DNA from: Prescottella subtropica
GTDB lineage: Bacteria > Actinomycetota > Actinomycetes > Mycobacteriales > Mycobacteriaceae
Reading direction: 5' to 3'
Assembly (NCBI RefSeq): GCF_005434945.1
Contig: NZ_SKCH01000002.1
Coordinates: forward strand, 1-64,000
Length of the DNA: 64,000 bases
The notes under the pieces were generated by a model. It was not told the origin of the DNA, did no database searches, and was given only the letters and a program-made list of their open reading frames with translations. Both the position numbers and the translations under genes were made by a program. Of this stretch, positions 61,404 through 64,000 are shown one piece after another (the stretch's first letter is position 1; every line of letters begins with the position of its first letter).

Positions 61404-62024
61404 ATGTCGACGGACGACCACACGCCGACGTGGCTGACGGATGCGGAACCGGTCGCTGCGACGCCGCGGAAACGTGTGCCGCCGGCACTGCGGAAACGCG
61501 TGCCGCCGGCACGGCGGGTTGCGGGTGCGGTCCTCGTCGTCGCCGTGATCGGGGGTGCCGGACTCGTCGCGGCCCGGTCCGTGTCCCTGCCGGCATCGTC
61601 GACGACGGGGTCGCCGCGCCCGGCCGAGGCACCCGCACTCGTCGTGGACCCGGCGGTGCCGTCGCCGTGGTGTGTGGAATCGGTGGAGGCGGGGCGCAGC
61701 GTCGGACGCGGGCCCGGCGGCACGTCCGACGGGCCCGGCGCGATCCGGGCATTCGATCACGCCTACTACGCCGAACGCGACGGCGAACGGGTGGCGTCGC
61801 TCATGGTCGAGCCCAATCCGGTCCCGGAGATCCAGCGGTGGATCGACGCAGTCCCTGCCGGGACCGAGCACTGCGTCACGATCGCCGCCACCCCGGTCCC
61901 GGACGTCTACAGCGTCGAACTCGGACTGCGGATACCGGGTCGGTCGGACGGTGTCATCCGGCAGACGATCACCGTCGCGCCCTCTCCCGGCGGCTATCGG
62001 ATCGTGCGGGTCGAGGACGCGTAA
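61404..62024 (+). CDS. Single-pass membrane-anchored protein of unknown function
   Basis: This 206-residue product has a cytoplasmic N-terminus with two copies of RKRVPPA, one transmembrane helix (about residues 45-65) and an extracytoplasmic domain with two Cys (WCVES and HCVTI) that may form a disulfide. AGGAGGGG is placed well before the ATG. It follows the Gly-zipper gene by 52 bases on the same strand. No family is recognised. Confidence 0.75.
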   Translation: MSTDDHTPTWLTDAEPVAATPRKRVPPALRKRVPPARRVAGAVLVVAVIGGAGLVAARSVSLPASSTTGSPRPAEAPALVVDPAVPSPWCVESVEAGRSVGRGPGGTSDGPGAIRAFDHAYYAERDGERVASLMVEPNPVPEIQRWIDAVPAGTEHCVTIAATPVPDVYSVELGLRIPGRSDGVIRQTITVAPSPGGYRIVRVEDA

Positions 62025-62100
62025 CGGCCTGACCGGCGGTAGCCGACGGGTAGACTCGGCGGTACAACTACCGGCACAATACATTTCGGCATGGACGCAC

Positions 62101-64000
62101 ATGGCAGCCACATTGGGGAATCTGCCGATCGAACTGACCAGTTTCGTCGGTCGGCGGCCCGAAGTCACCGAGGCGCGACGCCTGCTGTCGGAGTCACGTC
62201 TCGTGACGTTGACGGGCCTCGGTGGTGTCGGGAAGACCCGGTTGGCGCTGCGCATCGCCGAGGAGGCGCACAGGACCTTCGTGGACGGGGCCTGGCTCGT
62301 CGAATTGGGGGAACTGCAGGATCCGGCGCTGCTCGAACAGGTGATCGTCGGCGCGCTCGGGATCCAGGACCGTTCGGCGCGACCCCCACGGACAGTTCTG
62401 GTCGAGCACCTCGACGGCCGTCGACTGCTGTTGGTGCTGGACAACTGCGAGCATCTGATCGCCCCGGTCGCGGACGTCACCGTCGAACTCCTGCGGAGCT
62501 GTCCGGGGTTGTCGATCCTCGCGACGAGTCGGGAGCCGCTCGGGGTGGCCGGCGAGGTCGTGATGCGGGTGTCCCCGATGGGAGTGCCGGCGGGGACGGA
62601 CCCCGGGCCGGACGGGTCCGAATCGAGTGACGGCGACGCGCTGTCGCTGTTCGAGCAGCGGGCGCAGGCGGTGCTACCGGACTTCCGGGTCACCATCGGC
62701 AACCGGACCTCGGTGGCGCAGATCTGTCGCCGACTGGAAGGGCTACCGCTGCCGATCGAACTTGCGGCGGCCCGCCTGCGCGCGATGTCCGTCGACGAGG
62801 TGCTACGACGGCTCGAGGACCGGTTCCGGTTGTTGACCCGCGGCAGCCGCAACGCACCGAGCCGCCAGCAGGCGCTGCGGTACAGCATCGACTGGAGCTA
62901 CGACCTGTGCACGCCCGACGAGCAGTGGCTGTGGACGCACCTGACGGTGTTCGCGGGAACGTTCGGCTGGGACGCGGTGGACGGTGTCCTCGGGGACCGT
63001 GCGCCGCACGGTGACCTCCTCGATCCCTTGATGTCGCTCGTCGACAAGTCGATCCTCATCCGGGACGACGTCGATGCCACGGTGCGGTACCGGATGCTCG
63101 AAACGCTCCGCGAGTACGGTCTCAGCCGCTTCGACGATCCCGACGAGTATCGGAATCTGCAACGCCACCACCGGGATTGGTTCGAGGGTCTGCTCCTGCG
63201 GGGGCGGTCGGACTGGATCGGGCCGCGGCAGATGGAATGGGCCGCGCAACTCGAACGCGAGCAGCCGAACTTTCGTGACGCGTTCGAGTTCAGTCTGACC
63301 GAACCGGACCCCGGCGGCGCCGCACTGCACCTCGCGGTCGGTCTACCCGACTACTGGATTCTGCGCGGCAGATTCAACGAGGGACGGTACTGGTTCGAAC
63401 GTGCCCTCGCACAACCGGGCGGCACGACCCGAGATCGACTCACCGCGACGGTCACCGGAAGCATCCTCGCCGCACTGCAACGTGACGTGACCGCGGCATC
63501 GGCACTCGTCGACGAGGTGAATCGCCTGGCCGACGAGATCCGGGACCCTGAGGCGGCGGCGTCGGCGACGTTCGCCACCGGCATCGTCGCCATCGCCGCC
63601 GACGACCTCCCGCGCGGTATCGGTCTCCTCGGGCAGGCGATCGATCGGTTCCGCGCCGACGACGACCTCAACCGTCTCGTGCCGGCGCTGTACTGGCTCG
63701 GATGCGCGTACTTCACCCTCGGCGACGTCGACAGCGCGGCACCGGTGTACGAGGAACAGTTGCGGCTCACCGAATCCCGCGGCGAGATCATGTGGCGGTC
63801 GATGGCACTGTCCGATTACGGCTCGACCCTGTGGCGGCGCGGGGAACGGGTGCGGGGACGCGAACTGCTCGACGATGCACTGAAACTGATACGCAAGATA
63901 GTCAACCTGTTCGGGTGCGCCTGGTGCTTCGAGGAAACCGCATGGGCGTCGGCAGACCGTGATCCCGAACTCGCGGCGATGCTGCTCGGTGCGGCCGAGG
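62101..64000 (+). CDS. Large ATPase transcription regulator (AfsR/LuxR-type NTPase), cut by window end
   Basis: An open frame runs from ATG 62101 to the window edge without a stop (633 codons). It begins with the NB-ARC-like pattern of these regulators: LTSFVGR near residue 10, Walker A GLGGVGKT near 40-47 and Walker B RLLLVLDNCEHL. A GLPLPIELAAARLRAMS segment and a winged-helix part with RYRMLETLREYGL follow, and TPR-like helices continue to the edge. A C-terminal DNA-binding domain (LuxR type in many homologues) would lie outside. No N-terminal SARP domain is present. Confidence 0.88.
   Translation, partial: MAATLGNLPIELTSFVGRRPEVTEARRLLSESRLVTLTGLGGVGKTRLALRIAEEAHRTFVDGAWLVELGELQDPALLEQVIVGALGIQDRSARPPRTVLVEHLDGRRLLLVLDNCEHLIAPVADVTVELLRSCPGLSILATSREPLGVAGEVVMRVSPMGVPAGTDPGPDGSESSDGDALSLFEQRAQAVLPDFRVTIGNRTSVAQICRRLEGLPLPIELAAARLRAMSVDEVLRRLEDRFRLLTRGSRNAPSRQQALRYSIDWSYDLCTPDEQWLWTHLTVFAGTFGWDAVDGVLGDRAPHGDLLDPLMSLVDKSILIRDDVDATVRYRMLETLREYGLSRFDDPDEYRNLQRHHRDWFEGLLLRGRSDWIGPRQMEWAAQLEREQPNFRDAFEFSLTEPDPGGAALHLAVGLPDYWILRGRFNEGRYWFERALAQPGGTTRDRLTATVTGSILAALQRDVTAASALVDEVNRLADEIRDPEAAASATFATGIVAIAADDLPRGIGLLGQAIDRFRADDDLNRLVPALYWLGCAYFTLGDVDSAAPVYEEQLRLTESRGEIMWRSMALSDYGSTLWRRGERVRGRELLDDALKLIRKIVNLFGCAWCFEETAWASADRDPELAAMLLGAAE

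Overview
The window is high-GC actinobacterial chromosome, most likely from a Rhodococcus or close Nocardiaceae relative. The evidence is the radA/lpqE/carD/ispD/ispF/cysS/rlmB neighbourhood, which follows the mycobacterial Rv3579c-Rv3586 order, together with a KstR/KstR2-type steroid catabolism region. No rRNA, tRNA, CRISPR array or insertion sequence was seen.

Layout. 1-8368: housekeeping genes (disA, a hot-dog thioesterase, radA, lpqE, then the carD-ispD-ispF-cysS-rlmB operon). 8353-13494: a minus-strand run of zinc ABC transporter (znuA-znuC-znuB) and 5-oxoprolinase (pxpA-pxpB-pxpC) genes behind a candidate Zur box. 13582-17243: a LacI-type regulator convergent with a fused trehalose-phosphatase/GH15 hydrolase. 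17304-25160: kstR, divergent from fadE34-chsE1-chsE2-chsH2-chsH1-ltp2, for sterol side-chain removal. 25231-32539: an accessory block holding a sulfatase and a divergent TetR gene followed by a Fe(II)/2-oxoglutarate dioxygenase, two DUF202 membrane proteins, a mycofactocin-type SDR and an MFS exporter. 32543-42545: steroid ring genes (vanillyl-alcohol-oxidase-type cholesterol oxidase, Hsd4B-like hydratase, kstD, a small Cys-rich protein, kshA, and divergent hsaA-hsaD-hsaC-hsaB). 42743-50119: SRPBCC protein, neutral ceramidase, an acetoacetate-decarboxylase-like protein, secreted proteins, an aldo/keto reductase, a cyanase-locus deletion scar (cynR/cynS remnants) and a HAD phosphatase. 50154-59865: the KstR2 regulon for C/D-ring (HIP) degradation (three acyl-CoA dehydrogenases, an enoyl-CoA hydratase, fadD3, divergent fadE30-ipdF, kstR2, fadA6). 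60236-64000: a secreted Gly-zipper protein, a membrane-anchored protein and the start of a large ATPase regulator cut by the window edge.

How the genes work together. Cholesterol oxidase, KshA and KstD act on rings A/B. HsaA/B, HsaC and HsaD hydroxylate, cleave and hydrolyse ring A. FadE34, ChsE1/E2, ChsH1/H2 and Ltp2 shorten the side chain. FadD3, FadE30, IpdF, the FadE31-33-like set, EchA and FadA6 degrade the remaining HIP skeleton. Four KstR-type boxes and two KstR2-type boxes are visible at the expected divergent promoters. The sulfatase/dioxygenase module has its own pair of TAAGA-N5-TCTTA operators and could supply desulfated substrates or sulfate. Several intergenic hairpins are members of repeated families, and one family has a copy inside the chsH2 reading frame.
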